Shown here: positions 35,841 through 43,994 of the stretch, in pieces
How the letters are laid out: the number at the start of each line of letters is the position of its first letter
Position numbering within the stretch: position 1 is the first letter of the stretch
From: Duncaniella sp.
Lineage (GTDB): Bacteria; Bacteroidota; Bacteroidia; Bacteroidales; Muribaculaceae
Direction of reading: 5' to 3'
Assembly: GCA_029060405.1 (NCBI GenBank)
Contig: JAIDUB010000080.1
Span: forward strand, 55,911-119,910
Length of the DNA stretch: 64,000 nt
Position numbers and translations under genes: made by a program
Notes under the pieces: model-generated
The model's input: the letters and a program-made list of their open reading frames with translations, nothing else
Databases searched by the model: none
Told to the model about the DNA's origin: nothing

Positions 35841-37648
35841 ATGCCGCCACGTTACGACTGCGCAAATGTGGCCGCGCGCTCCACACCATGTTCCTGAGCT
35901 TTCTGCTCTGGCGTCAGCGCCACATCAAGGAGCGCACGCTCGTGATGATACTCGCCCTTTTCGTGGGTATCGCATGCGGATTCGCAGCGCTTATTCTTAA
36001 ATCGCTTATCCATGTGATAGCGACATTTCTCACGAGTCACCTTGCCGTAGCGACGGGCAACTGGCTGCTGCTCGTCTACCCTCTGGCGGGTATCATGATC
36101 ACGAGCATGTATGTGCGCTACGTGGTGCGCGACAACATCTCCCACGGTGTAACCCGAGTGCTCTACGCCATTTCCCAAAACAAAAGCCGCCTCAAGCCTC
36201 ACAACATCTATACGTCGGTCATTGCCTCGTCAATCACAATCGGTTTCGGCGGATCGGTGGGAGCCGAGGGCCCTATCGTATATACCGGAGCGGCGATAGG
36301 TTCCAACATAGGCCGGGTATTCCGCCTGTCGCCGCGCATCCTCATGATACTCGTGGGGTGCGGCGCAGCCGCAGGTATAGCGGGCATATTCAAAGCGCCT
36401 ATAGCGGGGATGCTGTTCACGCTCGAGGTACTGATGATCGATCTCACGACTGTATCGGTGATGCCGCTGCTCATCTCGTCGATAAGCGCGGCCACAGTAG
36501 CTTACGTATTCACCGGCTATACACCTGAATTCTCATTTATGCAGAGCGAGATATTCCTCACTCAACGCATACCTTTCGTGATACTGCTCGGTCTTTTCCT
36601 CGGGTTCGTGTCGCTCTACTTCACCCGCGTCACAGGCTACATGGAAGGCGTGTTCAAACGCATAAAGTCAGTGTGGGGCAAGATTCTCGCCGGAGGTACC
36701 ATTATTGCCCTGCTTGTATTCCTTTTCCCGCCGCTCTATGGCGAGGGATATTCCTCCATCACCGCGCTCATCAATGGTCACACGGCCGCGATTGTCGACC
36801 GCTCGATTTTCTACAGCGACCGCGACGACGTGTGGTTTATCATCTTCTTCGTGAGCGCCATCGTGCTTTTCAAGGCATTTGCAACGTCGGCCACCAACGG
36901 CGCCGGCGGTGTGGGAGGTACGTTTGCACCGTCGCTCTACGTGGGCGCTATGGCGGGATTTCTTTTCGCCTATACCATCAACGCGATTTTCGACCTCGAC
37001 CTGTCGACCAAAAACTACGCGCTGATGGGCATGGCCGGTGTGATGAGCGGAGTAATGCACGCCCCGCTGATGGGCATCTTCCTCACGGCCGAAATGACGG
37101 GCGGTTATCAGCTGTTTCTACCGCTGCTTATCGTATCGACCATATCCTACGGCACCATCCGCATTTTCGAACCTTACAGCATCTACACCCGGCGTCTTGC
37201 CCGTCAAGGCAAACTCCTCACCCACCACAAAGACCGCGCCGTGCTCACCCTGCTTAAGATGGACAACGTGATCGAGACCGACTTCGTGCCCGTTCACCCC
37301 AAGATGAATCTGAAGCAGATGGTCGACGCCATCTCGCGCAGTTCGCGTAACCTGTTTCCGGTGCTGAACTCCGACGGCATACTGATGGGCGTGGTGATAC
37401 TCGATGAAATCCGCAACATCATGTTCCGCCCCGATCTATACAAACGCATGTATGTCAACCAGTTCATGTCCATGCCTCCGGTGAAAATCGAAGTTGGCCA
37501 GAGCATGGAGAGCGTCATGAAGGCATTTGACGACTCGGGAGCATGGAATCTGCCCGTGGTGGAAAACGGTAAATATGTAGGCTTCGTATCCAAGTCGAAA
37601 ATCTTCAACTCCTACCGCCGCGTCCTCCGCCACTACTGCGAGGACTGA
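35837..37648 (+). CDS. ClC-family chloride channel/transporter with CBS domains
   Basis: 603 residues with an N-terminal cytoplasmic extension, a ClC core of about ten hydrophobic helices (about 30-440), and a C-terminal pair of CBS domains (about 470-600). Ion-pathway motifs are NISHGV (the GSGIP equivalent), GSVGAEGP with the gating Glu144, and GGVGGTFAPSL. The position equivalent to the internal proton Glu203 of E. coli ClcA is Val198 (FTLEV), so coupled H+ exchange by the standard route is doubtful. The CBS pair suggests nucleotide or ionic-strength sensing. Coupled to tsaC only by translation; no functional link is implied. Confidence 0.92.
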   Translation: MNAATLRLRKCGRALHTMFLSFLLWRQRHIKERTLVMILALFVGIACGFAALILKSLIHVIATFLTSHLAVATGNWLLLVYPLAGIMITSMYVRYVVRDNISHGVTRVLYAISQNKSRLKPHNIYTSVIASSITIGFGGSVGAEGPIVYTGAAIGSNIGRVFRLSPRILMILVGCGAAAGIAGIFKAPIAGMLFTLEVLMIDLTTVSVMPLLISSISAATVAYVFTGYTPEFSFMQSEIFLTQRIPFVILLGLFLGFVSLYFTRVTGYMEGVFKRIKSVWGKILAGGTIIALLVFLFPPLYGEGYSSITALINGHTAAIVDRSIFYSDRDDVWFIIFFVSAIVLFKAFATSATNGAGGVGGTFAPSLYVGAMAGFLFAYTINAIFDLDLSTKNYALMGMAGVMSGVMHAPLMGIFLTAEMTGGYQLFLPLLIVSTISYGTIRIFEPYSIYTRRLARQGKLLTHHKDRAVLTLLKMDNVIETDFVPVHPKMNLKQMVDAISRSSRNLFPVLNSDGILMGVVILDEIRNIMFRPDLYKRMYVNQFMSMPPVKIEVGQSMESVMKAFDDSGAWNLPVVENGKYVGFVSKSKIFNSYRRVLRHYCED

Positions 37649-37773
37649 TATTGCGAACACACCTTAACTATGAACCGTGGGATTAACTCTATTTAAACCG
37701 CAATATTATTGCGACGATAAAATCTTTATTGTCAATTTGCCGCTATAATTACGAACTTTTATTTTTAGTCAAT

Positions 37774-37920
37774 ATGAAAGTATCGAAAAAACAACCGTCG
37801 ATAACCTCCATGACTGCTGATGGTGGTAGTAAAACTGCGCAAACTATAAAGCTTCAAGCTGTGAAAGCTGAAGATCGCGTGAAACTTCGCATAAGTTCAT
37901 ATCAGTATCTTCTTCCGTAA
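37774..37920 (+). CDS. Possible small 48-residue protein
   Basis: ATG 37774 begins a basic 48-residue peptide (MKVSKKQPSITSMTADGGSK... RVKLRISSYQYLLP). The composition looks protein-like (a Lys-rich start, alternating polar residues), but there is no recognised family, no clear -7 box at the proper distance and no obvious operon partner. It could be the remnant of a longer gene or chance. The low score reflects this. Confidence 0.3.
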   Translation: MKVSKKQPSITSMTADGGSKTAQTIKLQAVKAEDRVKLRISSYQYLLP

Positions 37921-38084
37921 CTTTGTCCGCGGAATATTATACTCCATCATTCGTAATGCGAAGCAGAGACATATACTCGCTACGCACTACAGATATATGG
38001 ACATTCAGGTCTTCAAATAACTAATATGCACCATTCGTGAAAACTTGCAATCGTTTCCGATACACGTTTTTTTCTTCCGAAAAA

Positions 38085-38116
38085 TTTGGAAATTTGAACC
38101 CTTAGGATTAACTTTG
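38085..38116 (+). promoter_or_regulatory. Strong promoter upstream of the RNA candidate
   Basis: TTTG at 38085-38088, a 20-nt spacer, TAACTTTG at 38109-38116: a perfect Bacteroidetes consensus. The nearest downstream ATG of a real gene is 310 nt away, so the transcript starts with a long untranslated segment. Confidence 0.7.
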
Positions 38117-38122
38117 TGTTAT

Positions 38123-38357
38123 AAAAGCAAAGGCAGGGCGAGAGAGCCCGAGCCAAGATTGAAAAATACCACGCCGCATCAAAGCAGATTGGGAAACTCT
38201 ACAAGTTTTATCGAAATACCGAGACAAGCTTAGCCGACCAATGGCGGGCCTCATCTCCGAGAGGGGAGGCCACCGTGCCCGGAGGATTACAAAGGCCGGC
38301 GAGCACTCAAATCCTGTCATTCGGAGTTTCACCACATTCTTTGGTGCGGTGATTTTT
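38123..38357 (+). ncRNA. Candidate structured RNA (or attenuated leader of mscS)
   Basis: A roughly 235-nt non-coding segment between a perfect promoter and a terminator-like hairpin (TCACC 38329-38333 with GGTGA 38348-38352, then T5). Local stems are visible: GGC-A-GGGC-loop-GCCC-GA-GCC near 38131-38155, and CGGGC...GCCCG enclosing GGCCTC/GAGGCC-type pairing around 38244-38281. It does not resemble RNase P RNA, tmRNA, SRP RNA or the riboswitch classes I know. It may be an independent small RNA, or a leader that controls the MscS channel gene by attenuation. The 5' end is estimated from the -7 box. Confidence 0.4.
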
Positions 38358-38425
38358 GTATGCCGGTGAACTCTTGCGCCGCAGGGATTGTTAAAAAAGT
38401 ATATCTCACTTTTTAACATATCATT

Positions 38426-39766
38426 ATGCTCTGCGATATTATCCCCACCCACACCGTCGCCGTATGGCTGCTCGAGACTATCTACAAAGCGCTCGACATG
38501 CTGGGCCTGCGACATGACAAGACTACCGAAGAAGTTATCTACGTAGCCGTGATCGTGCTCATAGCGCTTGCTATAGGCTGGGTGCTGAAACTTATAATAG
38601 TGTGGCTCGTAAGGAAAATAATTGCCGTAAAGCGACCCAACACCGCGGCTCTGCTCACTCAATATCATGTATTCACCCGCACCTCGAGAGTGATACCTCC
38701 GCTTGTGATACTGACTCTGCTGCCGTTTGCCTTCACCAAGACTTCTACATTGCTCAGCGTGGCCGAGCGTATACTGTGGGCCTACACCATTATCATGTTC
38801 ACCATTGCCGTAACATCGATAGTGACAATGATATGGGTGGGTTACAACACGAAGCGCAATACCCGCAATCTCCCGCTCAACGGAGTGCTCAACACCATAG
38901 TGGGAGTGATATGGATAATATCGGCTATAATAGTGGTATCGGTTCTCATCGACAAATCGCCGGCGATGCTGCTGACGGGTCTCGGTGCTTTCGCCGCCGC
39001 CCTGATGCTCGTGTTCAAGGATAGCATTCTCGGCTTCGTGGCGGGCATTCAGCTGTCGCAAAATGATATGCTGCGCGTGGGCGACTGGATTGTAGTGCCT
39101 TCTACTATCGCCAACGGTATAGTGATAGACGTGTCGCTGTCGGCTGTCAAGGTGCGCAACTGGGACAACACCACCGTCACACTCCCACCCTATACTCTTA
39201 TCTCGACATCTTTCCAGAACTGGCGCGGCATGACCGAAAGCGGCTGCCGACAGATAGCCCGCTCCATACTTGTCGACGCCAATTCCATAGTGCCGCTGGC
39301 TTCCGACAAGACCGACGAGCTTGTTACCCGCTACCCGCTGCTGAAACCGTGGGTCGACAAGACCCGCGCCGCAGGTCACGATACGTTTGACCCGGGACTG
39401 GCCACCGTCAACGGTTCGCTAGAGACGAATCTTGGTCTGCTCCGCGCTTATCTGTGCGCCTATCTGCTTCAAAGTCCGTCGTTTGATCACGACAATCAGA
39501 TTCTCGTGCGCACTCTCGCTCCTACACCTGAAGGAGTGCCGCTGCAGATATGGGCCTATACCTCCACCACCGCCTTTACAGCCTATGAAGCTATACAGAG
39601 CGCACTGTTTGAGCACATTATCGCCGTAGCGCCCGACTTCGGCCTCGAAATCTACAACGAGGAGAGCGGCAAGGACGCACTTTCGACCGTCACAGTCGAC
39701 ATGCTTCCGGGCGCGTCATCCTCATCATCAACCGATACCACAACTTCAACCCCCTCTTCAAAATAA
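38426..39766 (+). CDS. Mechanosensitive ion channel (MscS/YbdG-like)
   Basis: 446 residues, inner membrane. Hydrophobic segments at about 32-58, 80-105, 118-142 and 153-172 precede the pore helix and MscS beta domain (LLTGLGAFAAALMLVFKDSI, LGFVAGIQLSQNDMLRVGDW). An extended C-terminal domain (about 290-420) follows, as in the YbdG/MscM branch, ending in a Ser/Thr-rich tail. It releases solutes upon hypo-osmotic shock. The ATG at 38426 is closest to the hydrophobic start. Its stop overlaps the next gene by one base (TAATG), so the two are translationally coupled. Confidence 0.92.
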   Translation: MLCDIIPTHTVAVWLLETIYKALDMLGLRHDKTTEEVIYVAVIVLIALAIGWVLKLIIVWLVRKIIAVKRPNTAALLTQYHVFTRTSRVIPPLVILTLLPFAFTKTSTLLSVAERILWAYTIIMFTIAVTSIVTMIWVGYNTKRNTRNLPLNGVLNTIVGVIWIISAIIVVSVLIDKSPAMLLTGLGAFAAALMLVFKDSILGFVAGIQLSQNDMLRVGDWIVVPSTIANGIVIDVSLSAVKVRNWDNTTVTLPPYTLISTSFQNWRGMTESGCRQIARSILVDANSIVPLASDKTDELVTRYPLLKPWVDKTRAAGHDTFDPGLATVNGSLETNLGLLRAYLCAYLLQSPSFDHDNQILVRTLAPTPEGVPLQIWAYTSTTAFTAYEAIQSALFEHIIAVAPDFGLEIYNEESGKDALSTVTVDMLPGASSSSSTDTTTSTPSSK

Positions 39767-40440
39767 TGAAACGTATCAACCGACTCATAGCTGCGGCAAC
39801 TCTCATATTCGCCGCCATCATTCCCGCCCGCGCGCAGTATTTCCAACTCGCATCGCAGGTGCGCGATCTCATTACTCCGGCCCTCACAGGAGGATCGTCC
39901 TACAAAGGATTCGTGGAAGCATCCGTACTCCCCGGTATAGGCACAAACCGCGCCACATTCTACGGCGTGTCTACCTCTCAGGGCTTCCAGTACCGGCCGT
40001 GGTTCTTCATGGGTGCCGGCGTGGGCATCGATGTAGCCACTTCGGTGCTTCCCACTGATATTCAGGGTGATGTAGTGCGCCCGTCATATTTCGGCCACGC
40101 CACAGCATCGACCAAAGCCATGATACCTATTTTCTCCGACTTCCGCTTCAACATAGGCAAGCAGGGCGGCACTTCAGCATATATAGATCTCAAGCTCGGA
40201 GCGACTTGGCTCATAGGCGGCAGCTACCTTGAACTTGCCGAGAAATGCCTCGGCACCTCGGCGCAGTTCTATTTAAAGCCCTCGGTAGGTGTGCGTATAC
40301 CCGTGAGCACCACATCTTCAAAGCGGGCGCTCGACATAGGCCTGACCTACCAGCTCATCACCTCCGACCGCAACTATGCACCATTCTCGTCCACCGTGTC
40401 ACTCAACAATATCGGTGTCACACTGGCCTATGAGTGGTAA
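39766..40440 (+). CDS. Small outer-membrane beta-barrel-like protein
   Basis: 224 residues with a signal peptide (RLIAAATLIFAAIIPARAQ, cleavage near residue 24). The mature part alternates hydrophobic and polar residues in beta strands (FFMGAGVGIDVATS, YIDLKLGATWLIGGSY, ALDIGLTYQLI) and ends VTLAYEW, with the C-terminal aromatic typical of outer-membrane barrels of 8-10 strands. Coupled to the MscS gene. A role in envelope stress response is plausible but not shown. Confidence 0.78.
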   Translation: MKRINRLIAAATLIFAAIIPARAQYFQLASQVRDLITPALTGGSSYKGFVEASVLPGIGTNRATFYGVSTSQGFQYRPWFFMGAGVGIDVATSVLPTDIQGDVVRPSYFGHATASTKAMIPIFSDFRFNIGKQGGTSAYIDLKLGATWLIGGSYLELAEKCLGTSAQFYLKPSVGVRIPVSTTSSKRALDIGLTYQLITSDRNYAPFSSTVSLNNIGVTLAYEW

Positions 40441-40478
40441 GGGCTGCAGACAATAATAACTTTTTTAATCTATGTCAG

Positions 40479-40544
40479 GCCAAGTATTTTAGAACTAAAA
40501 AGTTCTAAAATACTTGGCTGTTGATATAAAAAACCTTATCTTTG
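40479..40544 (+). promoter_or_regulatory. Operator-promoter of the HigBA operon
   Basis: A perfect 18-bp inverted repeat (40479-40496 with 40501-40518, 4-nt AAAA loop) whose right arm contains the -33 element CTTG (40513-40516). A 20-nt spacer leads to TATCTTTG (40537-40544), 4 nt before the toxin ATG. Binding of the antitoxin HigA to the repeat would cover the -33 box, the usual autorepression of such modules. The repeat could also act as the terminator of the upstream gene. Confidence 0.6.
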
Positions 40545-40548
40545 CCAC

Positions 40549-40914
40549 ATGAACCAGAGTGATAATCAAAATCCTGATATTCGAGTAATACTCAGGACTC
40601 CTGAGTTTGATGAATTTTACGGGTCACTGCCTCAACAAGTAAAGGAAAAGTTCCAATACGTATTCAAGGTATTGCAAAGTGTATATAACATTTCTACAAA
40701 ATTTGTCAAACATCTTGAAGGAACTGAATTATATGAGATGAGAGTATCATCAGGTTCAGATGAATACAGGAGCATATTATTTGCAATAGACCACAGCAAT
40801 GTCATTCAATCGACAAGAGTAATACTTTTAAACGGTTTTCTGAAAAAGTCGACTAAGGATTACAAGAAACAAATAAACATTGCCATCAAAATATTAAATA
40901 ATTTACAGTCATGA
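40549..40914 (+). CDS. higB: HigB-like toxin (RelE/ParE superfamily, Gp49/DUF891 type)
   Basis: 121 residues, toxin-first order as in HigBA systems. RelE-like features are FDEFYGSLPQQVKEKFQYVF, VKHLEGTELYEMRVSSGSDE, YRSILFAI and a final helix rich in Lys (KKSTKDYKKQINIAIKIL). It would cleave mRNA at the ribosome when its antitoxin is degraded. The last codons overlap the antitoxin gene by 4 nt (ATGA). The gene is markedly AT-rich compared with neighbours, consistent with horizontal gain. Confidence 0.85.
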   Translation: MNQSDNQNPDIRVILRTPEFDEFYGSLPQQVKEKFQYVFKVLQSVYNISTKFVKHLEGTELYEMRVSSGSDEYRSILFAIDHSNVIQSTRVILLNGFLKKSTKDYKKQINIAIKILNNLQS

Positions 40915-41222
40915 TAAAGTTAGATGAAGCCAAATTATCAAAACTGCCTACTACAAATCAGCTCCTCGATGAGCAATATGGAGCAAACGGCACTAAAGAG
41001 CGTGAAGAATTCAACGCAAAGGCTTTGGCATGGTATTACGGCTCACTTCTGCGCGACCGAAGAAAAGAATTAAAACTCACACAGCGCCAGGTTGCTGAAA
41101 GGATAGGCAGAGAGCAAACATATATCGCTCGCGTCGAACGTGGAAAAACTGACATTCAGATGTCAAGTTTTTTTCGGATCGCATCAGTGCTCGGTATTCA
41201 GTTCACGGCTTCATTTGTATAA
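40911..41222 (+). CDS. higA: HigA-like antitoxin (XRE helix-turn-helix)
   Basis: 103 residues. An XRE-type helix-turn-helix occupies about 47-100 (LLRDRRKELKLTQRQVAERI, GREQTYIARVERGKTDIQMS). The N-terminal 45 residues probably wrap the toxin. It neutralises HigB and represses the operon through the inverted repeat at 40479-40518. Translationally coupled to the toxin by ATGA overlap. The next gene starts 6 nt after its stop. Confidence 0.88.
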   Translation: MIKLDEAKLSKLPTTNQLLDEQYGANGTKEREEFNAKALAWYYGSLLRDRRKELKLTQRQVAERIGREQTYIARVERGKTDIQMSSFFRIASVLGIQFTASFV

Positions 41223-41227
41223 ATGAT

Positions 41228-41542
41228 ATGGGATTATTTAATTTTCTCCGCAAGATTTTCTTCCCGCTTGCCGATGACGGGATTTCGCCCAAAGATACCG
41301 ACAGAAAACCTGAGCGCGAACGTGTGCGTTCAGAAATTGACACCGACACTGCAATTCTCTTGAGGCGTAGGGATAGAATAGAACGTGCAGAACGTGAAAA
41401 ACGGTTGCGGGCAATTGAAGATATGATAAGAAACAACCCTCGCCACCGACGCAGGATCTATCGCTATAGCGACGATAACTATTATCATGACTCCTACGAT
41501 GATCACCTCCACGATACTGACGACTTCGAGGATGATTATTAA
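41228..41542 (+). CDS. Small highly charged protein linked to the HigBA operon
   Basis: 104 residues: a hydrophobic start (MGLFNFLRKIFFPLADD), a basic helical middle (EIDTDTAILLRRRDRIERAE...), and a C-terminal 27 residues dominated by Asp, His and Tyr (YRYSDDNYYHDSYDDH...). The tail could bind divalent metal, by analogy with other Asp/His-rich sequences. It lies 6 nt after higA and is likely transcribed with it, so it is either a third component or an unrelated passenger. No family recognised. Confidence 0.6.
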   Translation: MGLFNFLRKIFFPLADDGISPKDTDRKPERERVRSEIDTDTAILLRRRDRIERAEREKRLRAIEDMIRNNPRHRRRIYRYSDDNYYHDSYDDHLHDTDDFEDDY

Positions 41543-41562
41543 ACAGGGATAAAAAACACGTG

Positions 41563-41625
41563 GACTGTTCAGACTCGTCGGACCTGTCTGACTTGTCTGA
41601 CTCGTCTGACTCGTCCGACTTGTCT
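41563..41625. repeat. 9-bp tandem repeat (GACTCGTCT type), seven units
   Basis: Seven near-identical 9-mers (GACTCGTCG, GACCTGTCT, GACTTGTCT, GACTCGTCT ...), the first one degenerate. They read in frame with nadB as Asp-Ser-Ser/Leu but lie upstream of its promoter. The sequence recurs in degenerate form after the YoeB gene near 51252. Confidence 0.75.
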
Positions 41626-41754
41626 GAAAGGGCTGAAAGGGCTGAAAATATATCGGCGGGGTGCGGTGACGATTTTTTCGCTGCATGGCGCGGAGAATGC
41701 TACGAATATTTTGTATCTTTGCGCGAGGTAATATTTCAGCCGATTTCTTACGTA

Positions 41755-43338
41755 ATGATACGTCAATATGATTATCTGGTGATAGGTTCCGGCATCGCCG
41801 GAATGAGTTTCGCCCTCAAAGTGGCCCGGCACGGCCGCGTAGCCCTTATATGCAAGACCACTCTCGATGAAGCCAATACCGCGCTGGCTCAGGGCGGCGT
41901 TGCTTCGGTAACCAATCTCGAGGTAGACGATTTCGACAAGCATATCCACGACACTATGGTTGCCGGCGACTGGCTTTCTGATCCCGCCGCCGTGGAGCTT
42001 GTGGTGAAGAACGCTCCGGCACAGATACGCGAGCTCATCAACTGGGGTGTGGATTTCGACCGCAACGAGAAGGGCGATTTCGACCTCCACCGCGAGGGGG
42101 GCCACTCTGAATTCCGCATACTGCATCATGCCGACAATACAGGCTATGAAATACAGCAGTCACTTATCGAGGCTGTGCGCAAGTGCGACAATATCGACAT
42201 TTTCGAGCATCACTTCGCCATCGAGATAATCACACAGCACCATCTGGGTAAAATCGTGACCCGCCGCACACCCGATATCACCTGCTACGGCGCCTATGTG
42301 CTCGACACCGAGACCGGTCAGGTCGACACATTCCTGTCGCGCATCACTCTCATGGCCACCGGCGGAGCCGGTGCGGTATACCTCACCACCACCAATCCGC
42401 TCGTAGCTACAGGCGACGGCATAGCTATGGTATACCGCGCGAAAGGGACGGTGAAAGATATGGAGTTTATCCAGTTTCACCCCACGGCGCTGTTTCATCC
42501 CGGCGACCGCCCGTCGTTTCTCATCACCGAAGCCATGCGCGGCTACGGCGGTGTGCTCCGCAATCTCAAGGGTGAGGAGTTCATGCACAAGTATGACTCG
42601 CGCCTGTCGCTTGCTCCGCGCGACATAGTGGCCCGCGCCATCGACTCGGAAATGAAAATCAACGGCGATGATCATGTGTATCTCGACGTAACCCACAAAG
42701 ATCCCGAGGAAACGCGCCGGCATTTCCCCAATATCTACGCCAAGTGCCTCTCGCTGGGCATCGACATCACCAAAGATTACATCCCGGTGGCACCGGCTGC
42801 CCACTATCTGTGCGGCGGCATAAAGGTCGACACCAATGCCGAGTCGTCGATCAAGCGCCTTTATGCCGTGGGCGAGTGCTCGTGCACCGGCCTTCACGGC
42901 GGCAACCGCCTTGCATCCAACTCGCTCATCGAGGCAGTGGTGTATGCCGACGCCGCCGCGCGCCACGTGATAGAGAATGCGCCCCACTATCAGTTCCGCA
43001 CCGATGTGCCCGAGTGGAACGACGAGGGCACGAGCATCCCCGAGGAAATGGTGCTCATCACTCAGAGCCTCAAGGAAGTGAACCAGATAATGGGCACATA
43101 CGTTGGTATAGTGAGAAGCAATCTGCGCCTCGACCGCGCATGGAATCGCCTCGACATCCTCTATGAGGAGACCGAGCGGCTGTTCAAGCGCTCCAAGGCA
43201 TCTCGCGAGATATGCGAGCTGCGCAATCTCATCAACGTAGCTTACCTGATAATGCGGCAGGCCAAGGAACGAAAAGAATCGCGCGGACTTCACTTCTCGA
43301 TCGACTATCCACGCGACCCTTCACTTCCCGTAAACTGA
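41755..43338 (+). CDS. nadB: L-aspartate oxidase
   Basis: 527 residues. It oxidises aspartate to iminoaspartate with FAD, the first step of de novo NAD synthesis. Start at ATG 41755: the frame extends upstream only through the tandem repeat and across a -7 box (TATCTTTG, 41714-41721). The FAD dinucleotide motif is VIGSGIAG (9-16). ALAQGGVASV, the active-site segment EFIQFHPTALFHPGDRPSFL, and GECSCTGLHGGNRLASNSL are diagnostic. NadA and NadC are not in the window. The DUF4294 gene starts immediately after the stop. Confidence 0.95.
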   Translation: MIRQYDYLVIGSGIAGMSFALKVARHGRVALICKTTLDEANTALAQGGVASVTNLEVDDFDKHIHDTMVAGDWLSDPAAVELVVKNAPAQIRELINWGVDFDRNEKGDFDLHREGGHSEFRILHHADNTGYEIQQSLIEAVRKCDNIDIFEHHFAIEIITQHHLGKIVTRRTPDITCYGAYVLDTETGQVDTFLSRITLMATGGAGAVYLTTTNPLVATGDGIAMVYRAKGTVKDMEFIQFHPTALFHPGDRPSFLITEAMRGYGGVLRNLKGEEFMHKYDSRLSLAPRDIVARAIDSEMKINGDDHVYLDVTHKDPEETRRHFPNIYAKCLSLGIDITKDYIPVAPAAHYLCGGIKVDTNAESSIKRLYAVGECSCTGLHGGNRLASNSLIEAVVYADAAARHVIENAPHYQFRTDVPEWNDEGTSIPEEMVLITQSLKEVNQIMGTYVGIVRSNLRLDRAWNRLDILYEETERLFKRSKASREICELRNLINVAYLIMRQAKERKESRGLHFSIDYPRDPSLPVN

Positions 43339-43992
43339 ATGAAACACCTCGTCCTCGCCATATTGACAATGCTTATGCTCGCGCCCGCGGCGCGCGCCGC
43401 CGACCCGTGGGCCGAAGGGCTGCCGTCGGCTGAGCAGGTCGAGGCACAGGGCGGCCGCATCAAGCCTATTCAAGGCTACTATTTCATAACCGACGAGCTC
43501 GACAACGAGCCGTCGTTCATGCTCGTGCTCAGCGAAGTGGTGGTATATCCCGAGCTGAAATTCAAGAACAAGAAAGACGAAGATTTCTACTGGAAAACCG
43601 TGCGCGACGTCAAGAAAACGCTGCCATATGCCAAGCTCATTTGCGAGACACTTATAGAGACCTATGAGTATATCGAGACCTTTCCCACTCAGGAAGAGCG
43701 CGAAGCGCATCTGAAAGCGATGGAAAGCGCCGTATTTGACCAATACAAGCCAGTGCTGAAAAAATTCACAAAGTCACAGGCGCAGATGCTCATAAAGCTC
43801 ATCAACCGCGAGACAAATCAGTCGAGCTATTCGATTCTGAAAGCTTTTCTCGGCTCGTTCCGCGCCGGATTCTGGCAGACATTCGGCCGCTTTTTCGGTG
43901 TAAATCTCAAGACCCAATATAAACCCGACACTGACAAAAAAGACGCTATAATAGAGCGCGTGGCCACGCAGGTGGAGCGCGGACTCCTCTGA
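43339..43992 (+). CDS. Exported DUF4294-domain protein
   Basis: 217 residues with a signal peptide (MKHLVLAILTMLMLAPAARA). The core (LSEVVVYPELKFKNKKDEDF, then WKTVRDVKKTLPYAKLICET) is the DUF4294 signature, found almost only in Bacteroidetes. A helical C-terminal part follows (TKSQAQMLIKLINRETNQSS). Periplasmic location is inferred; function is unknown. It directly abuts nadB and is probably transcribed with it. A repeat block follows in place of a terminator. Confidence 0.88.
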   Translation: MKHLVLAILTMLMLAPAARAADPWAEGLPSAEQVEAQGGRIKPIQGYYFITDELDNEPSFMLVLSEVVVYPELKFKNKKDEDFYWKTVRDVKKTLPYAKLICETLIETYEYIETFPTQEEREAHLKAMESAVFDQYKPVLKKFTKSQAQMLIKLINRETNQSSYSILKAFLGSFRAGFWQTFGRFFGVNLKTQYKPDTDKKDAIIERVATQVERGLL

Positions 43993-43994
43993 GT

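Larger units (their letters stand above)
37921..38425. other. 505-base gap before the MscS gene
   Basis: The first 160 bases (37921-38080) are AT-rich with no recognisable element. From 38085 there is a strong promoter, a roughly 235-nt GC-richer segment with many local stems, a terminator-like hairpin, and then a near-perfect hairpin GTTAAAAAAGT / ACTTTTTAAC (38390-38417) ending 9 nt before the mscS ATG. The parts are listed separately. Confidence 0.6.

Noticed and set aside
38123..38357. RNase P RNA, tmRNA or 4.5S RNA
   Set aside because: None of the universally conserved sequence blocks of these RNAs is visible.
38108..39379. 423-codon minus-strand frame over the MscS gene and its leader
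   Set aside because: His/Tyr/Arg-rich shadow of the MscS coding strand; no protein family seen.
41560..41754. N-terminal extension of NadB reading Asp-Ser repeats
   Set aside because: It is the translation of the 9-bp tandem repeat and crosses a -7 box; ATG 41755 directly precedes the FAD motif at the normal distance.
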